A stretch of DNA of 64,000 nucleotides from positions 1-64,000 of the forward strand of contig CAYVTZ010000014.1 in assembly GCA_964454685.1 (NCBI GenBank). The letters are read 5' to 3'. Below the pieces are notes generated by a model, which was not told the DNA's origin, did no database searches, and was given only the letters and a program-made list of their open reading frames with translations. How positions within the stretch are numbered: the stretch's first letter is position 1; each line of letters begins with the position of its first letter. This DNA comes from CAYVTZ01 sp964454685. Lineage in GTDB: Bacteria > Bacillota > Clostridia > Christensenellales > Christensenellaceae. Shown here in pieces: positions 7,687 to 16,134 of this stretch. The position numbers and the translations under genes are program-made.

Positions 7687-9432
7687 ATGGTATCAGTAAC
7701 CATTGACGGTGTAACAGTAGAAGTACCGGAAACTTCTACGGTATTGGACGCGGCGAGAGCCGCAAATGTGGATATCCCCACATTGTGCTATTTAAAGGGA
7801 ATCAACGCGATTGGCGCGTGTCGTATCTGTCTGGTGGAAGTGAAGAACAATCCTGTTTTGCAGGCGGCGTGTGTACTGCCGGTTGCCGACGGCATGGAAG
7901 TCTCTACGACTTCGGCGCGCGCAATGAACGCGCGTAAGGTCAGTCTGGATTTGCTTTTATCGAACCACGATCGTGAGTGCTTGACCTGCGCACGCAATCA
8001 GAACTGCGAATTGCAGACGCTGGCAAATGAGTTTAATATGCGTACAATCAAATATGCCGGCGAAAAGCTGGAAAAGAAGATCGATGATCGTTCGGTTTCT
8101 GTCGTGCGCAACCCCAACAAGTGCATTTTATGCAAACGCTGCGTTTCTGCCTGCAAGAAGCTGCAAAGCGTAGGCGTGGTCGGTGCGACCAATCGTGGAT
8201 TTAAGACTATTGTAGAGCCGGTATTTGAAAAATCGCTGGTGGAAGTGCCTTGCGTGAATTGCGGACAGTGCATCAATGTGTGTCCGGTGGGCGCGCTGAC
8301 CGAGGCGAGTGAAATCGATCAGGTTTGGGCGGCACTGCACAATCCTGATGTGCATGTGGTGGTGCAGCCTGCTCCCGCGGTGCGCGTGGCACTGGGGGAA
8401 GAGTTTGGGATGCCGATAGGCACACGTGTGACGGGTAAGCTTGCCGCCGCACTGCGCAAGATGGGCTTTGATCGCGTATTTGACACAGATTTTGGCGCTG
8501 ACCTGACCATCATGGAAGAAGGGTATGAGCTGATTCACCGCGTTCAAAACGGCGGAAAGCTTCCGATGATCACATCCTGCTCGCCGGGATGGATTAAATA
8601 TGCGGAATACTATTATCCGGATATGCTGGAGAACCTTTCGAGCTGCAAATCGCCGCATCAAATGTTGGGTGCGATCATCAAATCCTATTATGCAAAGGAA
8701 AACAAGATTGATCCCAAGAAAATCTTCACGGTTTCAGTGATGCCGTGTACGGCAAAAAAATATGAAAAAAATCGCGCGGGAGAGTCTGTAAACGGGCTGC
8801 GTGATGTGGACGCGGTGCTGACAACGCGCGAGATTGCTGCGATGATTCGTGAGGCAAACATCGACTTTGTGAATCTGCCGGATGAGGATTTTGATCCGGT
8901 TTTGGGAACTTCCTCCGGTGCGGCAGTCATTTTTGGCGCGACAGGCGGCGTGATGGAAGCGGCATTGCGTACCGTTGCGGATGTGATGTGCGGCTGCAAG
9001 CTGGATAAGATCGATTTTACCGAGGTGCGTGGCATTGCGGGCATCAAGGAAGCAGATGTGCAACTGGGAGACCTGACTGTTAAGGTGGCGGTTGCAAGCG
9101 GCATTGCCAATGTAAAGAAGCTGCTGGATTCGATTCGCAGTGGTGAAAAGGAATATCATTTTATCGAGATCATGGCATGCCCCGGCGGTTGTGTGAACGG
9201 CGGCGGGCAGCCTATTGTCTCTGCACGCATCAAGAATCTGATGGATCCGCGGCAGGTGCGCGCATCTGCAATTTATGCGGAGGATGCTGATAAGCCGGTG
9301 CGCAAATCTCATGAGAATCCCGATATTCAGAAGCTATACAATGACTATCTTGGGGAGCCAAACGGACACAAGGCACATGAACTGCTGCATACCTTTTATG
9401 AAGCAAAGCCGAAGTATCCGGAGGATGCATAA
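7687..9432 (+). CDS. hndD: [FeFe] hydrogenase catalytic subunit (HndD/HydA)
   Basis: A 581-residue group A [FeFe] hydrogenase. An N-terminal plant-type [2Fe-2S] domain (CYLKGINAIGACRICLVEV) is followed by a His-ligated [4Fe-4S] site (HDRECLTCARNQNC) and two ferredoxin clusters (CILCKRCVSACK, CVNCGQCINVCP). The H-cluster signatures are TSCSPGW near residue 295, MPCTAKKYE near 352 and MACPGGCVNGGGQP near 495, all complete, so the active site should be functional. It catalyses reversible proton reduction, in this complex coupled to NAD(P)H and probably ferredoxin. The maturases HydE, HydF and HydG are not in the window. GGAGG precedes the ATG by 9 bases. A strong hairpin at 9555-9578 closes the operon. 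Confidence 0.95.
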   Translation: MVSVTIDGVTVEVPETSTVLDAARAANVDIPTLCYLKGINAIGACRICLVEVKNNPVLQAACVLPVADGMEVSTTSARAMNARKVSLDLLLSNHDRECLTCARNQNCELQTLANEFNMRTIKYAGEKLEKKIDDRSVSVVRNPNKCILCKRCVSACKKLQSVGVVGATNRGFKTIVEPVFEKSLVEVPCVNCGQCINVCPVGALTEASEIDQVWAALHNPDVHVVVQPAPAVRVALGEEFGMPIGTRVTGKLAAALRKMGFDRVFDTDFGADLTIMEEGYELIHRVQNGGKLPMITSCSPGWIKYAEYYYPDMLENLSSCKSPHQMLGAIIKSYYAKENKIDPKKIFTVSVMPCTAKKYEKNRAGESVNGLRDVDAVLTTREIAAMIREANIDFVNLPDEDFDPVLGTSSGAAVIFGATGGVMEAALRTVADVMCGCKLDKIDFTEVRGIAGIKEADVQLGDLTVKVAVASGIANVKKLLDSIRSGEKEYHFIEIMACPGGCVNGGGQPIVSARIKNLMDPRQVRASAIYAEDADKPVRKSHENPDIQKLYNDYLGEPNGHKAHELLHTFYEAKPKYPEDA

Positions 9433-9554
9433 GCGGGAACTAAGAATTTAGAATGAGGGTGTGCGCTTGAGCTTGACCCGAAAGCTAAAATTCCAGTTAA
9501 AAGAAGAAATATGCAGATGCAATGCGGATTTGAACTACAATGCAAAGCAAAGAG

Positions 9555-9578
9555 AAGGGCGACCGTGGGGTCGCCCTT
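9555..9578. terminator. Bidirectional terminator after the hydrogenase operon
   Basis: AAGGGCGACC (9555-9564) and GGTCGCCCTT (9569-9578) make a perfect 10-base-pair stem with a GTGG loop. It is placed between the convergent hydrogenase operon and the VOC gene. The stretch 9433-9554 before it shows no gene. Confidence 0.75.
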
Positions 9579-9584
9579 ATGGTT

Positions 9585-10055
9585 TCATTCTTCTTGCAAC
9601 AGCTTTTCTAAATCCTGAACGGATACATCCATGCGCTGTGAGGTTTGCTGTAGGCTCATGCCGGAATCGAGAAATTTTTGCACGACAGATTTCAGATTTT
9701 CGCCCACTTCGATGACATGCCCGTCAAGATCATAGAAGCGGATGGTGCGTTGCCCCCAGCTTTGCTCTTTGACGCCCTCGCCAAGATAATGGATGTTGGG
9801 GTATTGCCGGAGCAATTTAAGGAACACGTCGAAATCATCTTCCTCGAAATACAGCTCCATATTATGCGACTTATGGAGAATCTGTTCCTTGGGGAGACCC
9901 AGCAACCAATCAAATTCCTGCTGCAGGGAAAGCCCGCAATCAAAGGAAATATTGATGCCATAGTCTTGATAAACCTTCAGTCCGAATAAATCTTCATAAA
10001 ACCGCCGCGCGGCGTTGATGTCCTTGACTGCAATGCAGACACTTTGATATTTCAT
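9585..10055 (-). CDS. VOC (glyoxalase/bleomycin-resistance) family protein
   Basis: A 156-residue vicinal-oxygen-chelate fold protein. It begins MKYQSVCIAVKDINAARRFYEDLFGLKV, the typical beta-alpha-beta entry, and ends the fold with RTIRFYDLDGHVIEVGENL, where the glutamate is a usual metal ligand. The first strand has no histidine ligand, so metal chemistry cannot be asserted. About 25 residues after the fold (LDSGMSLQQTSQRMDVSVQDLEKLL) look like a small helix-turn-helix, an unusual addition. The frame opens at 10247, but the ATG at 10055 has GGGAGC upstream and matches the fold start. It is driven by its own consensus promoter. Substrate unknown. Confidence 0.75.
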   Translation of the reverse strand: MKYQSVCIAVKDINAARRFYEDLFGLKVYQDYGINISFDCGLSLQQEFDWLLGLPKEQILHKSHNMELYFEEDDFDVFLKLLRQYPNIHYLGEGVKEQSWGQRTIRFYDLDGHVIEVGENLKSVVQKFLDSGMSLQQTSQRMDVSVQDLEKLLQEE

Positions 10056-10076
10056 TTTACGCTCCCTTTTAAAAAA

Positions 10077-10105
10077 ATTATAACACGCGGATGGTTTTAT
10101 TTCAA
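10077..10105 (-). promoter_or_regulatory. Promoter of the VOC gene
   Basis: On the minus strand TTGAAA (10105-10100), 17 bases, TATAAT (10082-10077). It is close to consensus and about 20 bases from the start codon. Confidence 0.7.
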
Positions 10106-10144
10106 TCCATGCAGCCAAGCGCTTCAAAAATAACTGCGAAATGA

Positions 10145-10173
10145 TTTCACTTTGCGATGAAACATGATATAAT
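10145..10173 (+). promoter_or_regulatory. Promoter of the two-component system operon
   Basis: TTTCAC (10145-10150), 17 bases, TATAAT (10168-10173) preceded by TGA, an extended -10. A leader of about 100 bases precedes the response regulator start. Confidence 0.6.
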
Positions 10174-10279
10174 GTAGCAAATCGTTTGTGATGCGACGCG
10201 CGTATTTTCAGATCATGAACTCGACGGCTGTCGCACGGGCGGCGCACATCAGGGAATCAGTATTAAAGGAGTTGCAGTG

Positions 10280-10966
10280 ATGTCAAAACATATCTTAATT
10301 GTGGATGATGAACCGACCTTGGTCAAAGGCTTGCGCTTCAATTTGGAACAGCAGGAGGGGTATCGCATTGATGTTGCGTACGATGGGGAAGAAGCTTTGC
10401 GGCTATTTGATCCGGAAGTGCATGACTTGATCCTGCTGGATTTGATGCTGCCTAAGATCGACGGGATGGAGGTGTGCCAGCGCATCCGCAGCGCATCTGA
10501 TGTGCCGATCATCATGTTGACGGCAAAGGGTGATGATATGGACAAAATCCTCGGACTGGAATATGGCGCGGATGATTATTTGACCAAACCGTTTAATATG
10601 CTGGAGCTAAAAGCGCGAATCAAGACCATTTTGCGCAGAGCACGTGTGCAGAAATCACCTGCGATGGGGCAAACGATTCAGGTGAAGGACCTGACGCTCA
10701 ACCTTTTGAATCGCAGCGTGGAGGTGGACGGCAAAGAGATCAATCTGACCGCAAAGGAATTTGACTTATTGAACCTGTTTGTTTCCAATCAGGGTAAGAT
10801 TTTTGACCGCAACAATCTGCTGGAGTTGATTTGGAAGCATCAGGGGGATTTGCGCACGGTGGACGTGCATATTCGCCGTCTGCGTGAAAAAATCGAGAAA
10901 AATCCGGCGAAGCCGGAATATATTTTGACAAAATGGGGCGTGGGCTACTATTTTACAGGCAAATAA
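10280..10966 (+). CDS. OmpR/PhoB-family response regulator
   Basis: A 228-residue DNA-binding response regulator. The receiver domain has the acidic pair in LIVDDEP, the phospho-acceptor Asp54 in LILLDLMLP, and the conserved Lys in MLTAKGDD. A winged helix-turn-helix of the OmpR type follows (NLTAKEFDLLNLF, TVDVHIRRLREKIE, TKWGVGYYF). It would be phosphorylated by the sensor kinase encoded immediately downstream. The ATG at 10280 has AAAGGAG 8 bases upstream; a GTG one codon earlier is possible. The first gene of an operon that continues into two GerMN lipoproteins, which hints at control of envelope functions. Confidence 0.93.
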   Translation: MSKHILIVDDEPTLVKGLRFNLEQQEGYRIDVAYDGEEALRLFDPEVHDLILLDLMLPKIDGMEVCQRIRSASDVPIIMLTAKGDDMDKILGLEYGADDYLTKPFNMLELKARIKTILRRARVQKSPAMGQTIQVKDLTLNLLNRSVEVDGKEINLTAKEFDLLNLFVSNQGKIFDRNNLLELIWKHQGDLRTVDVHIRRLREKIEKNPAKPEYILTKWGVGYYFTGK

Positions 10967-11048
10967 ACTTTTATATTCCGTCCGTTGGCGGTTTGTTATC
11001 ATATATGTTATTTTAGTTGGTATCGTATTTGGCATCATCTCTGTTGCG

Positions 11049-12419
11049 TTGTCCGCAATGGTGAAGAACTATTTGGTGAGCCAGAGGTTAGCCGAGCAGA
11101 TGCAGGGCGCTAGCAATACGGCGGTACAGGTTTCGCCTTCTTTGAACGATTCGGACGCGTCTTCGCTATACGATGTTGTGGTGAGCAACAGCAAGAACGA
11201 GGGCGGCCGCTTTCTGGTGGTGAACAGCTCCGGCACGGTGGTGGCGGACGCATTTTCCGCGCTGAACGGTTCGCGGTTGACGCACCGGGAGGTCAACGAC
11301 ATCGTATACGGGTTCAACTCCTCCTCCTATGGATTTCATCAGATTTATGATGAGACAACCGGGGAGCCGATTTGGGCATTATATTGCGTTTCTGCCATTG
11401 TAAACAACGGGCGCATTCTGGGTGCGGTCGTATATTCCGCGAGCATTCAGGATGTGATCACGGCAACAGACCGATTGCAGGTACAGACCATTTGGATTTT
11501 CGGGGTTTCCTGCGGCATTATCATCTTATTGAGCATGTTTTCTACGGGATATATCACCAAGCCGGTCAAGGCGTTGACGAGCGCGGCATTGAAGGTTTCG
11601 AGCGGTGACCTTACACAGCGCGCACACATCAAGGGGAAGGGTGAGATTGCAGAGCTGGGGCAGACCTTTAACATGATGTGCGAACGACTGCAAAATATCG
11701 ACACACAACGCAGTGAGTTTGTTTCGGATGTTTCTCACGAATTGAAAACGCCGCTGGCGTCCATGAAAATCCTGGTTGAGTCTTTGCTTTATCAGGACCA
11801 TGTGCCGGAAGAGCTATATCAAGAGTTTTTAGGGGATATCAATAACGAGATTGATCGCCTGAACAGCCTGATCAATGATTTGCTGCTGATGTCGAAGATG
11901 GAGAACGACACGATTGCGCTGAACATCGAAAAGGAATCGTTGCGCGGGGTGCTGCAAAAGTGCATCAACGCGTTGCTGCCCATTGCAACGCGCAAGGGAG
12001 TGGAAATCACCTTTTTGCCGGGCGCAGATGTGGAACTGGAATGTGATTCGCTCAAGCTGAGACAGGCGCTGAATAATTTGATCGAAAATGCAATCAAATA
12101 TTCCAAAGACAACGGACTGGTGCGCATTGTGGCGCGTCGCGCAGGTGGCGAAGCGGTGGTCAGCATTGAGGATAATGGCGTGGGCATGCCGAAAGAGCAT
12201 TTGCCGCGCATCTTTGAGCGCTTTTACCGTGTGGACAAAGCGCGCGCGCGGGAGACGGGAGGGAGCGGACTTGGGCTTTATATTGTGAGCCGCATCGTGC
12301 TGATGCACGCCGGCCGCATTGAAGTGGAAAGCCGGGAGGGAGTTGGATCGAAATTCACGGTGCATTTGCCGCTGTTGCAACGCAAGACTCTCGAACTAAA
12401 GGAGAATGAAGATGCGTAA
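11049..12419 (+). CDS. Sensor histidine kinase, HAMP and HisKA/HATPase domains
   Basis: A membrane sensor kinase that should phosphorylate the upstream regulator. Counted from 11049: an extracytoplasmic sensor region (about 10-140), a membrane helix (WIFGVSCGIIILLSMF, about 147-163), a HAMP domain, the phospho-acceptor His in SDVSHELKTPLASMK, and the ATPase boxes NLIENAIKYS, EDNGVGMP and GGSGLGLYI. The coordinate given is the first canonical codon (TTG). The same frame stays open upstream to 10929 and encodes a good first membrane helix (SVRWRFVIIYVILVGIVFG), which the topology requires, but no ATG, GTG or TTG occurs there. True initiation is therefore probably upstream, perhaps at the ATT at 10950, or follows a frameshift from the regulator. 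The stop overlaps the next gene. Confidence 0.85.
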   Translation: MSAMVKNYLVSQRLAEQMQGASNTAVQVSPSLNDSDASSLYDVVVSNSKNEGGRFLVVNSSGTVVADAFSALNGSRLTHREVNDIVYGFNSSSYGFHQIYDETTGEPIWALYCVSAIVNNGRILGAVVYSASIQDVITATDRLQVQTIWIFGVSCGIIILLSMFSTGYITKPVKALTSAALKVSSGDLTQRAHIKGKGEIAELGQTFNMMCERLQNIDTQRSEFVSDVSHELKTPLASMKILVESLLYQDHVPEELYQEFLGDINNEIDRLNSLINDLLLMSKMENDTIALNIEKESLRGVLQKCINALLPIATRKGVEITFLPGADVELECDSLKLRQALNNLIENAIKYSKDNGLVRIVARRAGGEAVVSIEDNGVGMPKEHLPRIFERFYRVDKARARETGGSGLGLYIVSRIVLMHAGRIEVESREGVGSKFTVHLPLLQRKTLELKENEDA

Positions 12420-13374
12420 GATATGGGTTGGATTTTTGGTGATTTTGCTGTCGATGAGTCTGATGGCATGCGGACAGCCGCAGGAGCAGACCAGTGCGGC
12501 GCCGGTACCCATCAATCCGGTACCGGAGGCGGTCAGCAAGGACAAATCTACCGCGAAGTTGTATTTCGGATATGCGGATAAGCCGCTGCTGCTTTCGGAA
12601 AGTCGCGCGTTTGACGTGCCTGTCAACGAAAATGTAGAGACCTCTGTGGTCAAAGAACTGATTAAAGGACCTTCTGCGAGCCGCATGGATTTTACACCTA
12701 TCATCAACCCCGCAACCAAGGTGGTGGGGATGTCGCTGTTGCCGGGGGATGGCAACATTGTGGGTGTGACGCTGAGCAAGGAGTTTTTGCTGCCGGTGGA
12801 AGAAAAAAACGGGGAAGAGCGCTTGAATCGTGCGTCCGAGCAGACGCGCCGCATGCTGGCGGTGTATTCCATCGTTAATACGCTGGTGGAGCAAGGGCTG
12901 TATGCCCGCGTGCAGATTTTGATTGACGATGACAACACGGGAACGGGCAGACCCATTACATTGCAGGAGTCGGGCTTGGACAGCAATGCGGTTGCAGAGC
13001 CGTTTGCGCGAGATGGCTCTATCATATTGAATGGGGCGAACACGGTGCGCGAGATTCTTGCGGCGATTGAAAACAAGGATTATTCAACGCTGTACTCGTA
13101 CATTGCGTATAAGAATGCCTATGGGCAGGACAAACCATCCATGGAGGACTTTGTGGCGGAAATCAACAACCGTAAGCTGTCATTATCCGACGCGAAAGTG
13201 CTGGATTCTGCGCTGGGTGCGGACGGCACCACGGACATTGTGATGGTGGATGCGGTATTAAGCTTTAAGGACGATCAAACGTATGTGATGAACAATGTTC
13301 CGCTGCGTATGTTTTTGGAGAATGGCATTTGGAAGATGTCTTATAACGTGTTCAGTAAGAATTTTTTGAGTTAG
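12412..13374 (+). CDS. GerMN-domain lipoprotein
   Basis: A 320-residue lipoprotein. The signal peptide ends in a lipobox, SLMACGQ, with the lipidated Cys at residue 20. The mature part contains a GerMN (GerM/sporulation-type) module recognisable by VVKELIKGPSASRMD, followed by a second half (REILAAIENKDYSTLYSYI) ending in a small domain of unknown type. GerM-like proteins act at the outer face of the membrane, in spore germination/sporulation or envelope assembly. AAAGGAG lies 7 bases before the ATG at 12412, and an upstream ATG at 12406 would be too close to it. It overlaps the kinase stop by 8 bases, so it is translationally coupled to the two-component system. Confidence 0.8.
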   Translation: MRKIWVGFLVILLSMSLMACGQPQEQTSAAPVPINPVPEAVSKDKSTAKLYFGYADKPLLLSESRAFDVPVNENVETSVVKELIKGPSASRMDFTPIINPATKVVGMSLLPGDGNIVGVTLSKEFLLPVEEKNGEERLNRASEQTRRMLAVYSIVNTLVEQGLYARVQILIDDDNTGTGRPITLQESGLDSNAVAEPFARDGSIILNGANTVREILAAIENKDYSTLYSYIAYKNAYGQDKPSMEDFVAEINNRKLSLSDAKVLDSALGADGTTDIVMVDAVLSFKDDQTYVMNNVPLRMFLENGIWKMSYNVFSKNFLS

Positions 13375-13384
13375 GACGAAGTGC

Positions 13385-14833
13385 ATGAGCAAGCGGATTT
13401 TGCTGCTGATCCTTAGCGTGTGTGTGTGCCTGATGTGTGCATGCTCGATGGTACGGGAGGACGCGGCGAACCTGAAAACTGAATATGAGATCGTTCCGCT
13501 GGCGCAGGAGATCGATCTAACCCCCGGCATTTCGGTCAACGCCGTGCTGTATTTTCCCAATCGGAATGGCACCAAGTTGACGGCACAGACGCACAAGGTG
13601 GAAGTGGCGCAGGATCAGCGTGTGGAGGATGCGATACTCAAGGCGCTGTTTTTGGGAACGGACGCGCAGGACTTGCGATCGCTTTCGCAGGGGCTGTTGT
13701 ATGACCGTGTGGAGGTGCTTTCGGATGTGGTCAATGTCTATTTGTTGAGCAAGCATTTTGTCAATGACAGCGATCTATTGCAGGCGAAGCTGGCGATTGC
13801 GTCTACACTGGCGGACTTTACAGGCATGAAATATGTGAATGTGTTTGTGGATGGCAGACAGGCGGGATACCAGGGGACTCCGACAGGCGCGCTGCGCAAG
13901 TCAAACGACCTTTTGGAGGACATGACGGCGTATGGAACCAATTCCGAAGCCCAAAACCCGACCATGAACGCGACTCTGTATTTCCTTGATCCGTCGGAAT
14001 CGTATTTACTTGCGGAAACGCGCAGCATCACTTTTCGTAATGACAGCAATCTGGAACCGGAGAGCTTATATGCCCAGGAATTGGTTCGGCAACTGATTCA
14101 GGGGCCTGAAAACACGTATAATCATCTGCCGTCCATTGATCCGACGATGCAGCTTTTTGAGCCGCCCACCATTGTGGAGCGCGGAGGACAGCGCATTCTG
14201 CATTTGAACTTCAAAGGGAGAATGCCTGCGGTCTATACGCAGGGATATGCGGATGGGCAGCGCCTTGCCATTGCCGCGTTGACGCATACACTGTTTGGGT
14301 TTTTGCCGAACATCGATGGAATGGAAATCTATGTGGATGGCATGGAACGCGCCGCAACACTGGTCTACCGGCCGGAACAATTTGAGGACTTGAAGGGGAA
14401 AGAGATTTTGCTGTACCTGCCAAACAGCGACTATTCGCTGCTGTCAGGGGTGGAGCGCGTGGTACAGGAGGCACAGGCTCCGTATTTGGAAACATTGCTG
14501 CTGGAGCTGATGAAGGGGCCGGTTTCGCGTGATTCCAGCACCATCATGCCGGCGTTCCCTGCGGGGATTACGCAGGAGCAAATCAACGAAGTATATTTGG
14601 CGGGCGACATTGCAGTGGTGGATTTTTCCGGCGAAGTGGCGCAGCCCATGCAAACTTTGAGCGAGGACGACGAATATTTGTGGCTATATTCGATTGTGAA
14701 TACGCTGACCAACATGCCGCGCGTAAAGCGCGTGCAGTTTCTACTGGATGGGGAACGTGTGGCGCACCTTGGTAAAGACGTTTTTTATGTGATGGATCCC
14801 TTGTTGAAAAACCCGGGTATCATAAAGTATTAA
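13385..14833 (+). CDS. Lipoprotein with three tandem GerMN-like modules
   Basis: A 482-residue exported protein with signal peptide MSKRILLLILSVCVCLMCACS. The lipobox is degenerate; Cys20 or Cys18 is the likely lipid site. The mature chain shows three GerMN-like repeats by pattern: ILKALFLGTDAQDL near residue 80, LVRQLIQGPENTYNHLPS near 233, and LLLELMKGPVSRDSSTIMP near 370. Each is followed by a hydrophobic strand and a VFVDG/IYVDG/FLLDG block (KYVNVFVDGRQ, MEIYVDGME, VQFLLDGER). It lies 10 bases after the first GerMN lipoprotein and is probably under the same two-component operon. Such modules are thought to bind peptidoglycan or partner envelope proteins; the exact role here is unknown. 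Confidence 0.78.
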   Translation: MSKRILLLILSVCVCLMCACSMVREDAANLKTEYEIVPLAQEIDLTPGISVNAVLYFPNRNGTKLTAQTHKVEVAQDQRVEDAILKALFLGTDAQDLRSLSQGLLYDRVEVLSDVVNVYLLSKHFVNDSDLLQAKLAIASTLADFTGMKYVNVFVDGRQAGYQGTPTGALRKSNDLLEDMTAYGTNSEAQNPTMNATLYFLDPSESYLLAETRSITFRNDSNLEPESLYAQELVRQLIQGPENTYNHLPSIDPTMQLFEPPTIVERGGQRILHLNFKGRMPAVYTQGYADGQRLAIAALTHTLFGFLPNIDGMEIYVDGMERAATLVYRPEQFEDLKGKEILLYLPNSDYSLLSGVERVVQEAQAPYLETLLLELMKGPVSRDSSTIMPAFPAGITQEQINEVYLAGDIAVVDFSGEVAQPMQTLSEDDEYLWLYSIVNTLTNMPRVKRVQFLLDGERVAHLGKDVFYVMDPLLKNPGIIKY

Positions 14834-14856
14834 ATTTTTAGTGTTTGGAGGAAGTT

Positions 14857-15360
14857 ATGAACTCGAAAATCAGGACGTTTTGTGCGGCGGCTATCGTGAC
14901 GGCGCTGGTTTATGTCGTCACCTTTACCATTTCGATTCCGGTTGCGGCGATCAATGGTGCGTACTTTAACATTGGCGATATCATCATCTATTGTGGCGCG
15001 TTTGTGCTGGGCGGGCCGTGGGGCGCGCTGGCTGCCGGCATTGGCAGCATGCTTGCCGACATCACGCTGGGCGCGATGATTTATGCGCCCGCAACGCTGG
15101 TGGTGAAGGCGTGCATGGTTATTCCGATGATTTTGCTGACCCGAAAAGCAGCAAACTTCAAACGCTATGCGATCGGATGCCTGCTGGGCGCGGTGATTTT
15201 ATGCGGCGGATATTTTGCTTATGAGACCATCCTGTACACCATTTCCGCATCGATTTTGACGCTGCCTTTGAACGCCTTGCAGGGCGCATTTGGCGCAGGC
15301 GTTGCGATCGCGCTGTACAAGCCGATGCGAGCCATCCGCGTGCGAATGGGCTATCGGTGA
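14857..15360 (+). CDS. ECF-type transporter S component
   Basis: A 167-residue integral membrane protein with about five or six helices and the glycine/alanine-rich loops of energy-coupling-factor substrate-binding subunits (NIGDIIIYCGAFVLGGPWGALAAGIGSMLADI). Such subunits capture a vitamin or other micronutrient and dock onto a shared EcfA/EcfA'/EcfT module. No ECF ATPase or T component is present in the window, so it must use a housekeeping module encoded elsewhere. The ATG at 14857 follows GGAGG by 5 bases; a TTG four codons upstream is less likely. Substrate not predictable from sequence alone. Confidence 0.83.
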   Translation: MNSKIRTFCAAAIVTALVYVVTFTISIPVAAINGAYFNIGDIIIYCGAFVLGGPWGALAAGIGSMLADITLGAMIYAPATLVVKACMVIPMILLTRKAANFKRYAIGCLLGAVILCGGYFAYETILYTISASILTLPLNALQGAFGAGVAIALYKPMRAIRVRMGYR

Positions 15361-15423
15361 TGCGCACGGAGAAACATAATTGCAGGCTTGAAAAGAGTGA
15401 TGCGTTGGCAAGGGAGGACTGCT

Positions 15424-16128
15424 ATGAAGCTGACTGTTTTAGGAAAATACGGACCGTTTCCGGCGGCGGGCGGCGGAACATCGTCGTATCTGCTTTCTTG
15501 TGGCGGCAAACAGATTTTGATGGACGCCGGCAGTGGCAGCATGTCCCGCTTACAGCAATTTTTGGAGGTAGAGCAGCTTGACGCGGTGCTGCTGAGTCAT
15601 TTGCACCACGATCATTGCAGTGAAATGAATCTGCTGAAGTACGTTAAAAAAGCGGATATTCCTGTTTATTTGAGTGCGACACCGCAGCGGGAGCACGATC
15701 AGATTGCAGAGTGCGCGCGTTTTTTGACGCAGCGTATCACAGACGGTTTGTGTGTGATGATCGGCGAAGCGGAAGTGACCTTTTTTGCCGTGCGGCATCC
15801 CGTGGAGTGCTACGCAATCAAGATCTGTGCGGAAAAGCGAACGCTGGTCTATACGGGTGACACCGTATATTTTGACGCGCTGGCAGACTTTTGCACGGGT
15901 GCGGATGCCTTGCTGATAGACAGTGGCTTTCTTACGACGCAGCCGTGGCGGGAGGGGTTACCGCATCTGTATGTGGAGCAGGCGGCACAGCTTGCGGCGA
16001 AGGCCGGCGTTGGGAAACTTTATCTTTCACACATCAATCCCGATTACAAAGAGCAGGATATCCTGCAAGAGTCGCGTGCCTTTGCGCGAAGAGAGCTGGT
16101 TCAGGAAATGCAGACTTATGAGATTTAG
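15424..16128 (+). CDS. MBL-fold metal-dependent hydrolase
   Basis: A 234-residue metallo-beta-lactamase-fold hydrolase. The metal motif LSHLHHDHCSE is intact. Further ligands lie in the AVRHPVE histidine region, in VYTGDTVYF and in LYLSHINPDY. It resembles the RNase Z-like/YhfI group of small cytoplasmic MBL phosphodiesterases; the substrate is unknown. The ATG at 15424 has GGGAGG 6 bases upstream. The stop is 6 bases before comEC, and comEC's own MBL domain has lost its metal ligands, which makes the neighbourhood notable. Confidence 0.85.
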   Translation: MKLTVLGKYGPFPAAGGGTSSYLLSCGGKQILMDAGSGSMSRLQQFLEVEQLDAVLLSHLHHDHCSEMNLLKYVKKADIPVYLSATPQREHDQIAECARFLTQRITDGLCVMIGEAEVTFFAVRHPVECYAIKICAEKRTLVYTGDTVYFDALADFCTGADALLIDSGFLTTQPWREGLPHLYVEQAAQLAAKAGVGKLYLSHINPDYKEQDILQESRAFARRELVQEMQTYEI

Positions 16129-16134
16129 CAGGGT

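Noticed and set aside
9461..9715. 84-codon plus-strand frame after the hydrogenase operon
   Set aside because: It runs through a terminator hairpin and into the VOC gene; no supporting motif.
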